Program-made: the position numbers and the translations under genes | DNA from: Actinomycetes bacterium | GTDB lineage: Bacteria; Actinomycetota; Acidimicrobiia; Acidimicrobiales; Palsa-688 | DNA length: 5,599 bases | Direction of reading: 5' to 3' | Assembly: GCA_021816565.1 (NCBI GenBank) | Contig: JAKAXN010000312.1 | Coordinates: 1 to 5,599 of the forward strand | Notes under the pieces: generated by a model | What the model saw: only the letters and a program-made list of their open reading frames with translations | Database searches by the model: none | Told to the model about the DNA's origin: nothing | In this document: positions 1-5,599 of the stretch, one piece after another | Numbering within the stretch: position 1 is the stretch's first letter | Layout: each line of letters starts with the position of its first letter

Positions 1-1012
1 CCTCGACAGCGCCCGGGTCCTCGACGCCGGCCTGCACCGCACCTTCGACGAGGAGCAGATCTACCGGATCGACCACTACCTCGGCAAGGAGACGGTGCAG
101 AACGTCCTGGCCCTGCGCTTCGCCAACGCCATCTTCGAACCGCTGTGGAACCGCAGCTACATAGACCACGTGCAGATCACCGTGGCCGAGGCCATCGGGG
201 TGGAGAAGCGGGGCGGCTTCTACGAGACCGCCGGGGCGCTGCGCGACATCGTGCAGAACCACGTGATGCAGGTCCTGTCACTGACCCTCATGGAGCCCCC
301 CGGAACCATCGACGCCCAGGGCATCCGCGACGAGAAGGTGAAGGCCCTGCGCTCGGTGGTGGTGCCGAGCGCCGACGACGTGCGGGCCAACGTGGTCCGG
401 GCCCAGTACGACAGCGGATGGAGCGAGGGCGTGGCGGTGCCGGCCTACCGCCAGGAGCCCGACGTCGACCCCAACAGCCAGACCGAGACCTACGTGGCCA
501 TGAAGCTGATGGTGGACAACTGGCGCTGGGCCGGCGTGCCCATCTACATCCGTACCGGCAAGCGCCTGCCCAAGCGGGTCACCGAGGTCGCCCTGCAGTT
601 CCACGAGGTCCCCCACCTGGCCTTCGGGCAGGCCGAGAGCCGGGACCTCAGGCCGAACGCCCTGGTGCTTCGCATCCAACCCGACGAGGGGGTGGCCCTG
701 CGCTTCGGGGCCAAGGTGCCCGGGCAGGCGTTCAACGTGCGCGACGTGCTCATGGACATGTCGTACGGCTCGGCTTTCATGGAGGACCCGCCCGAGGCCT
801 ACGAGCGGCTGCTCCTCGACGCCATGGTCGGCGACCCCACGCTGTTCATCCGCAGCGACGAGGTGGACCAGGCCTGGCAGATCGTCGATCCCATCCTGGA
901 CGCCTGGCAGGGCCGGGCCGTCCCGCTCGCCGGTTACGCCGCCGGCACCTGGGGGCCCCGCCCCGCCGACCAGCTCATGGAGAAGGACGGCCGCCAGTGG
1001 CGGACGCCGTAG
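1..1012 (+). CDS. zwf: Glucose-6-phosphate dehydrogenase, 5'-truncated by window edge
   Basis: This cytosolic enzyme oxidises glucose 6-phosphate to 6-phosphogluconolactone with NADP+, the entry step of the oxidative pentose phosphate pathway. The reading frame is open from base 2, giving 336 visible residues. The family is usually about 490-510 residues, so roughly the N-terminal third (the Rossmann nucleotide-binding domain) lies outside the window. The active-site signature RIDHYLGKE is at 65-91 and contains the catalytic His and substrate-binding Lys region. The C-terminal domain follows with family-typical stretches: NHVMQVL, DNWRWAGVPIYIRTGKRLPK (substrate-binding Lys), the MSYGSAF segment, PEAYERLLLDAMVGDPTLF, and a YAAGTWGP end. 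The stop is TAG at 1010-1012. The visible part contains no cysteine. The gene overlaps opcA by 16 bases, so the two are very probably cotranscribed and translationally coupled. The identification is secure. Confidence 0.97.
   Translation, partial: LDSARVLDAGLHRTFDEEQIYRIDHYLGKETVQNVLALRFANAIFEPLWNRSYIDHVQITVAEAIGVEKRGGFYETAGALRDIVQNHVMQVLSLTLMEPPGTIDAQGIRDEKVKALRSVVVPSADDVRANVVRAQYDSGWSEGVAVPAYRQEPDVDPNSQTETYVAMKLMVDNWRWAGVPIYIRTGKRLPKRVTEVALQFHEVPHLAFGQAESRDLRPNALVLRIQPDEGVALRFGAKVPGQAFNVRDVLMDMSYGSAFMEDPPEAYERLLLDAMVGDPTLFIRSDEVDQAWQIVDPILDAWQGRAVPLAGYAAGTWGPRPADQLMEKDGRQWRTP
981..987 (+). promoter_or_regulatory. Shine-Dalgarno site of opcA inside the zwf 3' end
   Basis: AGAAGGA lies nine bases before the GTG at 997, within the last codons of zwf. 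It is the best ribosome-binding sequence at any visible gene junction here. It decides the opcA start in favour of 997 over the much longer open frame that extends upstream through zwf. Confidence 0.7.
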
Positions 1013-1980
1013 CAGTCGACAGCTGGTCCGGCCAGGGCGTGCGGCTGTCCGACGTGGTGAGGGCCCTCGGCGACCTGCGCGACCAGTCGAGCGGCTACTC
1101 CTCCTCGGCGCGCACCGCGGTGATGACGCTGGTGGGGGTGGCCCCCACCGACGGGGACGCCTACGGGGCGACCGGGGCCCTGCGGGCGCTGGCCGGCCAC
1201 CACCCGTCGCGGATCGTGCTGATCCGACCCGACCCCGACCAGGTCGCCACCCTCGGGGCCCGGGCCACCCTCTACGCCCTCGACACCGAGCACCACCGGG
1301 TGAGCTTCGAGGAGCTGATCCTGGAGGTGGGCGGCCAGGCGGCGAACCACCTCGATTCCCTGGTGGACGCTTTCACCCTCTCCGACCTGCCGGTGGCGGT
1401 GTGGTACGTCAACGCCATACCGCTGGCCACCGACCCGCTGCTCTCGGTGGCCAGCGCCATCCTCATCGACAGCCGCGACGCCCCCGACGCCGGCCAGCTG
1501 CGCAGCCTGCTGCAGCTGGCCCGCCGCCGCACCCTGGTCGACCTGTCGTGGAGCCGGCTGGCCCCGTGGAGGGAGCTGATGGCCGCCCTGTTCGAGCCGG
1601 CCGCCCACCGGGTGTGGCTGGACTCGCTGGTGTCGGCCGAGATATCCGGCAAGATCGGCCCCCGCCGCCTCCTCGGCGGCTGGCTGGCCGCCCAGACCGG
1701 CCTGGCCCCGAGGAGCATCGCCCTGGCCGACGCCCGCCACGTGTCCATCAGGCTGGCCGCCGAGCGGGGCGGCGAGCGGGCCACCTTCAGCGTGGAGCGG
1801 GTGGACGGGCAGCGGCTGGTGGCCGCCGAGGCGGCGCTGCCCGGAGGAGCCGGACTGCGTCTCACCAGCACCCTGCCGGAGGACCCCAGGGCCACCTCGC
1901 TGGCCAACGCCCTCACCCATCTGCGCCCCGACGCGGTGTGGGAACGGGCCCTGTCGGCGGCCACGGCCCTATCTGACTAG
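997..1980 (+). CDS. opcA: Glucose-6-phosphate dehydrogenase assembly/activator protein OpcA
   Basis: OpcA proteins bind glucose-6-phosphate dehydrogenase and are needed for its assembly or full activity in cyanobacteria and actinobacteria; they are not catalytic themselves. The 327-residue product matches family length. Recognisable stretches in order are the N-terminal W-x-G...RLSDVVRALGDLR segment (residues 10-28), HPSRIVLI (69-76), DLPVAVWY (130-137), ILIDSRD (155-161), LSWSRLAPWRELM (183-195) and GGWLAAQTG (227-235). The GTG start at 997 is chosen for the Shine-Dalgarno at 981-987 and because the family homology begins just after it; the frame upstream is only a shadow of zwf. The gene overlaps the end of zwf by 16 bases. 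The protein has no cysteine at all, so the thiol-based control described for cyanobacterial OpcA cannot apply. The stop codon lies inside a dyad that reaches toward pgl. Confidence 0.93.
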   Translation: MADAVAVDSWSGQGVRLSDVVRALGDLRDQSSGYSSSARTAVMTLVGVAPTDGDAYGATGALRALAGHHPSRIVLIRPDPDQVATLGARATLYALDTEHHRVSFEELILEVGGQAANHLDSLVDAFTLSDLPVAVWYVNAIPLATDPLLSVASAILIDSRDAPDAGQLRSLLQLARRRTLVDLSWSRLAPWRELMAALFEPAAHRVWLDSLVSAEISGKIGPRRLLGGWLAAQTGLAPRSIALADARHVSIRLAAERGGERATFSVERVDGQRLVAAEAALPGGAGLRLTSTLPEDPRATSLANALTHLRPDAVWERALSAATALSD

Positions 1981-2004
1981 GACCCCCGGCCGGCCCGCCT
2001 AGTC
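1975..2004. promoter_or_regulatory. 30-bp interrupted palindrome across the opcA stop and pgl upstream region
   Basis: GACTAGG (1975-1981) and CCTAGTC (1998-2004) are perfect inverted repeats. The 8-bp palindrome CCGGCCGG (1986-1993) between them shares exactly the same centre, so 22 of 30 bases are symmetric. The region holds the opcA stop codon and most of a candidate pgl -10 element. It could be a regulator-binding site on DNA, or a 7-bp RNA stem. No run of T follows, so it does not look like an intrinsic terminator. Function is inferred from position and symmetry only, and chance is possible in GC-rich DNA. Confidence 0.35.
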
Positions 2005-2005
2005 T
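2000..2005 (+). promoter_or_regulatory. Candidate -10 element for a leaderless pgl transcript
   Basis: TAGTCT fits the actinobacterial -10 pattern TANNNT and ends seven bases before the pgl GTG. That is the spacing seen when transcription starts at the first base of the start codon. No purine-rich Shine-Dalgarno occurs within usable distance of that GTG. I see no good -35 hexamer 16-18 bases upstream. The alternative is simple reinitiation after opcA across the 32-base gap. Confidence 0.35.
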
Positions 2006-2012
2006 GCACCTC

Positions 2013-2678
2013 GTGAACGGAGAGCTGATCGTCGTCGACGACCTGCCGGGCGCCTTCGCCGCCCGGGTCATATCGGCCTACGAGTCGCGCCCCGACGATC
2101 TGTTCAGCTTCGCCCTCTCCGGCGGGAGCACGGCCCGGCCGTGCTACGAGCGCCTCGCCGACGACAGCACCGACGTCATCGACTGGCTGTCGGTCAACGT
2201 CTACTGGGGTGACGAGCGCTGCGTGGCGGCCGACCACCCCGACTCCAACCAGCTGCTCGGCCGCCAGTCGCTCCTCGAGAAGGTGGGCGCGGCCAACGCG
2301 GTGTACCCGATGAGCTGCGACGAGGGCCCCGATGCCTACCAGCTCCGTCTGGGCGAGGTCGGCAAGCTGGATGTCATCCACCTGGGGATGGGGCCCGACG
2401 GCCACACCGCGTCGCTGTTCCCCGGGTCCGCCGCCCTCGACGCCGACCCGGGTCAGCTCGTGGCGCTCAACGAGGACCCGTCGGGGCGCAACGTGCACCC
2501 CCGGATGACGCTCACCTTCTCGGGCATCGCCCGGTCCCGGCTGGTGATCTTCACCGTCGCCGGCGCCAACAAGCGCGACGCCCTCCGGGCCGTCATGGAC
2601 GGCGCCGACCTGCCCGCGGCCCGGGTGACCGCCGACCGGATCGTCTGGCTGGTGGACCGGGAAGCGATGCCGAGCTAG
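2013..2678 (+). CDS. pgl: 6-phosphogluconolactonase (DevB/Pgl type)
   Basis: The enzyme hydrolyses 6-phosphogluconolactone, the zwf product, to 6-phosphogluconate, the second step of the oxidative pentose phosphate pathway, in the cytosol. The 221-residue protein is slightly short for the family (usually about 230-260). It carries all the hallmark motifs: SGGST (36-40) for phosphate binding, the DERCV...DSN block (67-79), and HLGMGPDGHTASLFPG (123-138), whose His131 is the likely catalytic residue. These motifs also occur in glucosamine-6-phosphate deaminases, but the motif wording and the zwf-opcA neighbours favour Pgl. The GTG at 2013 gives a start close to the family N-terminus. It has no Shine-Dalgarno, and a candidate -10 element lies just upstream. 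The gene ends two bases before the next start. Confidence 0.94.
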   Translation: MNGELIVVDDLPGAFAARVISAYESRPDDLFSFALSGGSTARPCYERLADDSTDVIDWLSVNVYWGDERCVAADHPDSNQLLGRQSLLEKVGAANAVYPMSCDEGPDAYQLRLGEVGKLDVIHLGMGPDGHTASLFPGSAALDADPGQLVALNEDPSGRNVHPRMTLTFSGIARSRLVIFTVAGANKRDALRAVMDGADLPAARVTADRIVWLVDREAMPS

Positions 2679-2680
2679 CC

Positions 2681-3721
2681 GTGGTCCCCGACGACCGCCA
2701 GCTCAGCGAGCTTCTCGACTCCATCGGCGTCAGGGCCAACCGGGACCAGCTGCTCGAGATCCTCGAGACGGTGCTGCGCATGGCCGCCAACGACACCGAC
2801 CGGCTGGACCTGAAGATCACCAACGCCGCCCTGAAGGAGATGGCCGAGGCGTTCGCCATGTTCGCCCCGTACCGGCGGATCCGCAAGATCACCATGTTCG
2901 GCTCGGCCCGTACCCTGCCGTCCGATCCCCTCTACGCCCAGGCCCGGGACCTGGCCCGGGTGCTGGCCGACCACGGCTGGTCCACCATGACCGGGGCCGG
3001 GCCGGGGATCATGGCCGCCGGCCTGGAGGGCGCCGGCCCCGACCGGGCGTTCGGGATCAACATACGCCTGCCGTTCGAGCAGGACGCCAACCAGTTCATC
3101 AGGGACAACCCGAAGCTGGTGTCGATGAAGTACTTCTTCACGAGGAAGCTCCTCCTGATCAAGGAGTCGTTCGCGTACGCCGTGCTCCCCGGGGGGTTCG
3201 GCACCCTCGACGAGGCGTTCGAGCTTCTGACGCTCATCCAGACCGGCAAGGCCGAACCGGCGCCGGTGGTGCTGCTCGAGTCCCCGGGTTACAGCTACTG
3301 GAAGGGCTGGGACCGCTTCCTGGCCGACGAGGTGGAGTCGAGAGGGCTGATCAGCCCCGGGGACCGGTCGCTCTTCACCATCGTCGACACCGTCGAGGAC
3401 GCCGCTTCGGAGGTGCTCAACTTCTACCGCAATTACCACTCCCTCCGGTGGGTAGGGGAAAATCTGGTGCTGCGCCTGGAGCAACGACCGACCGAGGAAG
3501 AAGTGGCCGACCTGTCCGAGCAGTTCGCTGACATCATGACCGGCAGTATCCGGCTGCTGGACGGCCCGCTGGCGGCCGAGCGGCGAAGCGACGACTTCCC
3601 GGACCTGCCCCGGGTGGCCCTTCGCTTCGACCGCTTCTCCTACGCCCGGCTGCGCCAGCTCATCGACGCGCTGAACGCGCTGGCGAGCGCCCCGCCGCTC
3701 GTGCGCGTCGGCCGCCCGTGA
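2681..3721 (+). CDS. LOG-family nucleoside 5'-monophosphate phosphoribohydrolase (long form)
   Basis: LOG-fold enzymes split the N-glycosidic bond of a nucleoside monophosphate, giving free base and ribose 5-phosphate; older databases often mislabel them lysine decarboxylases. The 346-residue protein has a helical N-terminal extension (about 1-65), then the Rossmann-like core: GSAR (74-77), TGAGPGIM (104-111), FTRK (153-156, with the likely catalytic Arg155) and PGGFGTLDE (170-178). The last fits the LOG signature PGGxGTxxE, with Glu178 as catalytic residue. About 100 extra C-terminal residues follow the core, whereas classic LOG proteins are about 180-220 residues long. The substrate may therefore be an ordinary purine or pyrimidine nucleotide and not a cytokinin; this is inference. 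The GTG at 2681 is two bases after the pgl stop, has only a weak and distant GGGAAG upstream, and probably depends on coupling. Its TGA stop overlaps the next start. Confidence 0.87.
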   Translation: MVPDDRQLSELLDSIGVRANRDQLLEILETVLRMAANDTDRLDLKITNAALKEMAEAFAMFAPYRRIRKITMFGSARTLPSDPLYAQARDLARVLADHGWSTMTGAGPGIMAAGLEGAGPDRAFGINIRLPFEQDANQFIRDNPKLVSMKYFFTRKLLLIKESFAYAVLPGGFGTLDEAFELLTLIQTGKAEPAPVVLLESPGYSYWKGWDRFLADEVESRGLISPGDRSLFTIVDTVEDAASEVLNFYRNYHSLRWVGENLVLRLEQRPTEEEVADLSEQFADIMTGSIRLLDGPLAAERRSDDFPDLPRVALRFDRFSYARLRQLIDALNALASAPPLVRVGRP

Positions 3722-5599
3722 GCGCAGCCCTCACCGATCCGCTCCAGCTCGGATCGCTGACGGCCCCGTCGCGGGTGCTGTTCGGGCCGCACGAGACCAA
3801 CCTGGGCGACGGCCGGGCCATCGGGGCCCGCCACGTCGCCTACTACGCCCGGCGGGCGGCCGGCGGGGCCGGGATCATCGTGACCGAGACGGCCTCGGTG
3901 GCGCCCAACGACTGGCCCTACGAGAGGGCCCCGCTGGCCGCCTCGTCGGGGGCCGGCTGGCAGGCGGTGGCCCGGGCCTGCGCCCCCCACGGCACGGTCG
4001 TGCTGGCCGGCATAGGTCATGCCGGCGGCCAGGGCAGCAGCGCCTACTCCCAGGAGGTCATGTGGGCCCCGTCCCGGGTGGCCGACGTGGTGACCCGGGA
4101 GCCACCGGCCGAGCTGGAGGAAGGCGACATAGCCCGCCTAATCGCGGACTTCGCGGCGGCTGCCGGCGCAGCCGTGGAAGCCGGCCTGGGCGGGGTGGAG
4201 ATCGACGCCGGGGCGTGGTCGCTGCTGCGGCAGTTCCACTCGGGCCTGACCAACCAGCGTTCCGACCGCTACGGCACCGATCGGCTGCTCTTCACCCGGC
4301 AGGTGATCGAGGCCGTCCGCGGCGCAGCCGGGGCCGGGGCGGTGGTGGCTCTGCGCCTGTCGTGCGACGAGCTGGCCCCCTGGGCCGGGGTGACACCTGA
4401 GCAGGCGGCCGCCGCAGTGGCGGAGCTGGCCCCCATGGTGGACCTGCTGACCGTGGTGCGGGGCGGCCCGTACTCCACCACCGCCTACCGGCCCGACGCC
4501 CACACCGGTGAGGGGTTCAACCTGGAGCTGTGCCGGGACATGCGCCGGGCCGCCGCGGGCCGGGCGCCGGTCGCCCTGCAGGGCAGCGTGGTGGACCCGG
4601 CCATGGCCGCCGCGGCGCTGGCCGATGGGACCTGCGACGCGGTCGAGATGACCCGGGCGCTGATCGCCGACGCCTCCCTGGTGGACAAGGTCCGCTCGGG
4701 GATGGCGGACCGGGTCCGGCCGTGCATCCGCTGCAACCAGGCCTGCCGGGTGCGCGACAACCGCAACCCCATCGTCTCGTGCGTCATGGACCCGGCGTCG
4801 GGTCACGAGACCGACGAGCCGTTCGATGCGCCGGCCCGGGGGCCGGGGGGCGCCCCGGTGCTGGTCGTGGGCGCCGGCCCGGCCGGGCTCGAGTGCGCCC
4901 GGGTGCTGGCCTCCGCCGGCCGGCCCGTGGTGGTGGCCGACCGCAGTCCGAGAGCCGGGGGCACCCTGGCCCGGGCGGCCCACGGTCCCGGCCGCGAGAC
5001 CCTGCGGGCGGCGACCGACTGGCTGCAGGCCGAGGCCCGCCGGGAGGGGGCGGAGCTCCGGCTCGGGCAGGACATCACCGCCGAGGACGTGGGGCGGATG
5101 CTGGCCGGCGGGGGCCGCGTGGTGCTGGCCACCGGCTCCCGGCCCGTCGCCGACCGCTACCCCGACGCCGGGATGCCCGTGCTCGACGCCCTGGCGGTCC
5201 TGGACGGCACCGCCGAGCTGCCCGACGGGCCCGTCGCCCTGCTCGACCCGGTCGGTGACGCGGTGGGGGTCAACCTGGCCGAGTGGCTGGCTCTCGGCGG
5301 GCGGTCCGTGACCCTGGTGTGCCCCGATCCGGTGGCCGGCACGCAACTGGCCCGCACCGGTGACCTGGCCGACGCCAACGGGCGCCTGCAGCGCGCCGGC
5401 GTGGAGCGACGCCTGCGCCAGATCGTGAGAGGCGTCGGGGCGGGGGCGGTGTCGGTGGAGGACGCCTGGACCGGCCAGGCGAGCCTGGTCCCGGCCGCCG
5501 CGGTGGTCGACTGCGGCCACCGCCTGCCGGCCGAGGACCTGTACCTGCAGCTCGCGGACCCGGCGATCCCCCGGGCCGGCGACTGCGTGGCCCCCCGCT
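3718..5599 (+). CDS. FadH/Old Yellow Enzyme-family oxidoreductase, mycofactocin-associated type, 3'-truncated by window edge
   Basis: The architecture is that of 2,4-dienoyl-CoA reductase (FadH) and trimethylamine dehydrogenase: an FMN-binding TIM barrel, a [4Fe-4S] site, then FAD and NAD(P)H-binding Rossmann segments. The barrel starts at SRVLFGPHETNLG (18-30), continues with YYARRAAGGAGIIVTE (42-57) and GHAGGQGSSAYSQ (100-112), and has RQFHSGLTNQRSDRYG at 171-186. The cluster ligands are Cys336, Cys339, Cys343 and Cys355 (C-x2-C-x3-C-x11-C, as in FadH). GAGPAG (385-390) binds FAD, ATGSRP is at 471-476, and a second nucleotide-binding segment starts near 505. The HETNLG and GHAGGQGSSAYSQ wording matches what I recall of OYE-family enzymes tied to mycofactocin systems. 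The visible 627 residues end at GDCVAPR, near the usual C-terminus. The start is a GTG overlapping the upstream TGA by four bases (GTGA). The substrate is unknown; NADPH from zwf is a plausible electron source. Confidence 0.88.
   Translation, partial: MSAALTDPLQLGSLTAPSRVLFGPHETNLGDGRAIGARHVAYYARRAAGGAGIIVTETASVAPNDWPYERAPLAASSGAGWQAVARACAPHGTVVLAGIGHAGGQGSSAYSQEVMWAPSRVADVVTREPPAELEEGDIARLIADFAAAAGAAVEAGLGGVEIDAGAWSLLRQFHSGLTNQRSDRYGTDRLLFTRQVIEAVRGAAGAGAVVALRLSCDELAPWAGVTPEQAAAAVAELAPMVDLLTVVRGGPYSTTAYRPDAHTGEGFNLELCRDMRRAAAGRAPVALQGSVVDPAMAAAALADGTCDAVEMTRALIADASLVDKVRSGMADRVRPCIRCNQACRVRDNRNPIVSCVMDPASGHETDEPFDAPARGPGGAPVLVVGAGPAGLECARVLASAGRPVVVADRSPRAGGTLARAAHGPGRETLRAATDWLQAEARREGAELRLGQDITAEDVGRMLAGGGRVVLATGSRPVADRYPDAGMPVLDALAVLDGTAELPDGPVALLDPVGDAVGVNLAEWLALGGRSVTLVCPDPVAGTQLARTGDLADANGRLQRAGVERRLRQIVRGVGAGAVSVEDAWTGQASLVPAAAVVDCGHRLPAEDLYLQLADPAIPRAGDCVAPR

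Noticed and set aside
145..996. In-frame upstream extension of the opcA reading frame through zwf
   Set aside because: Its translation is Arg/Gly/Pro-rich low-complexity typical of an off-frame read of high-GC coding DNA. The zwf frame here has clear family motifs, and a good Shine-Dalgarno supports a start at 997.
934..1920. 328-codon open frame on the - strand opposite opcA
   Set aside because: It is a codon-bias shadow of opcA with a compositionally biased product and no motif.
1975..2012. Intrinsic terminator after opcA
   Set aside because: A 7-bp stem exists, but no T-run follows and pgl begins eight bases after the second arm. A strong stop here is unlikely, though attenuation is not excluded.
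2675..3484. 269-codon open frame on the - strand opposite the LOG gene
   Set aside because: It mirrors the LOG coding frame, has no family motif, and would need an antisense gene across a conserved enzyme.
2681..3721. Lysine decarboxylase annotation for the LOG-family gene
   Set aside because: There is no pyridoxal-phosphate decarboxylase fold or motif. PGGxGTxxE with an upstream Arg-Lys marks a phosphoribohydrolase of the LOG family.
4530..5258. 242-codon + strand frame inside the flavoenzyme
   Set aside because: It is an off-frame read made almost only of Gly, Arg, Ala and Pro. The frame with the Fe-S cysteines and GAGPAG is the real one.
4138..5520. 460-codon open frame on the - strand opposite the flavoenzyme
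   Set aside because: Long antisense frames are expected in GC-rich genes because stops are rare. The product is His/Gly/Arg-rich with no recognisable domain, while the + strand encodes a complete multidomain flavoprotein.

Overview
The window is high-GC DNA (about 70% by eye) packed with same-strand genes. All four visible start codons are GTG, and the genes overlap or abut. The pairing of zwf with opcA and a mycofactocin-type flavin oxidoreductase point to an actinobacterium. Some wording of the OpcA and LOG proteins suggests an Acidimicrobiia-like lineage, but that is an inference and not a placement.

Layout, all on the + strand: (1) the C-terminal two thirds of glucose-6-phosphate dehydrogenase, zwf, entering from the left edge and ending at 1012; (2) the G6PD assembly/activator protein opcA, 997-1980, overlapping zwf by 16 bases; (3) 6-phosphogluconolactonase pgl, 2013-2678, after the only real gap (32 bases); (4) a long-form LOG-family nucleotide phosphoribohydrolase, 2681-3721; (5) a large FMN/FAD/[4Fe-4S] oxidoreductase of the 2,4-dienoyl-CoA reductase (FadH)/Old Yellow Enzyme type, 3718 to the right edge. 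The last resembles the OYE-family enzymes associated with mycofactocin systems and lacks only its C-terminal end. No RNA gene, mobile element, CRISPR array or long non-coding stretch is present.

The first three genes form the oxidative branch of the pentose phosphate pathway: zwf makes NADPH and 6-phosphogluconolactone, opcA supports zwf, and pgl hydrolyses the lactone. The LOG enzyme is expected to release ribose 5-phosphate from nucleoside monophosphates, which would feed the same sugar-phosphate pool. The flavoenzyme is a plausible consumer of the reductant. The tight packing suggests one transcript.

The main point of regulatory interest is the opcA-pgl junction. A 30-bp region of dyad symmetry (1975-2004) overlaps a TANNNT -10-like element placed seven bases before the pgl GTG, with no Shine-Dalgarno sequence. 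This suggests a possible internal leaderless promoter. I see no convincing wholly new system. The unusual elements are the gene company kept by the pentose phosphate genes and the altered active-site motif of the flavoenzyme.
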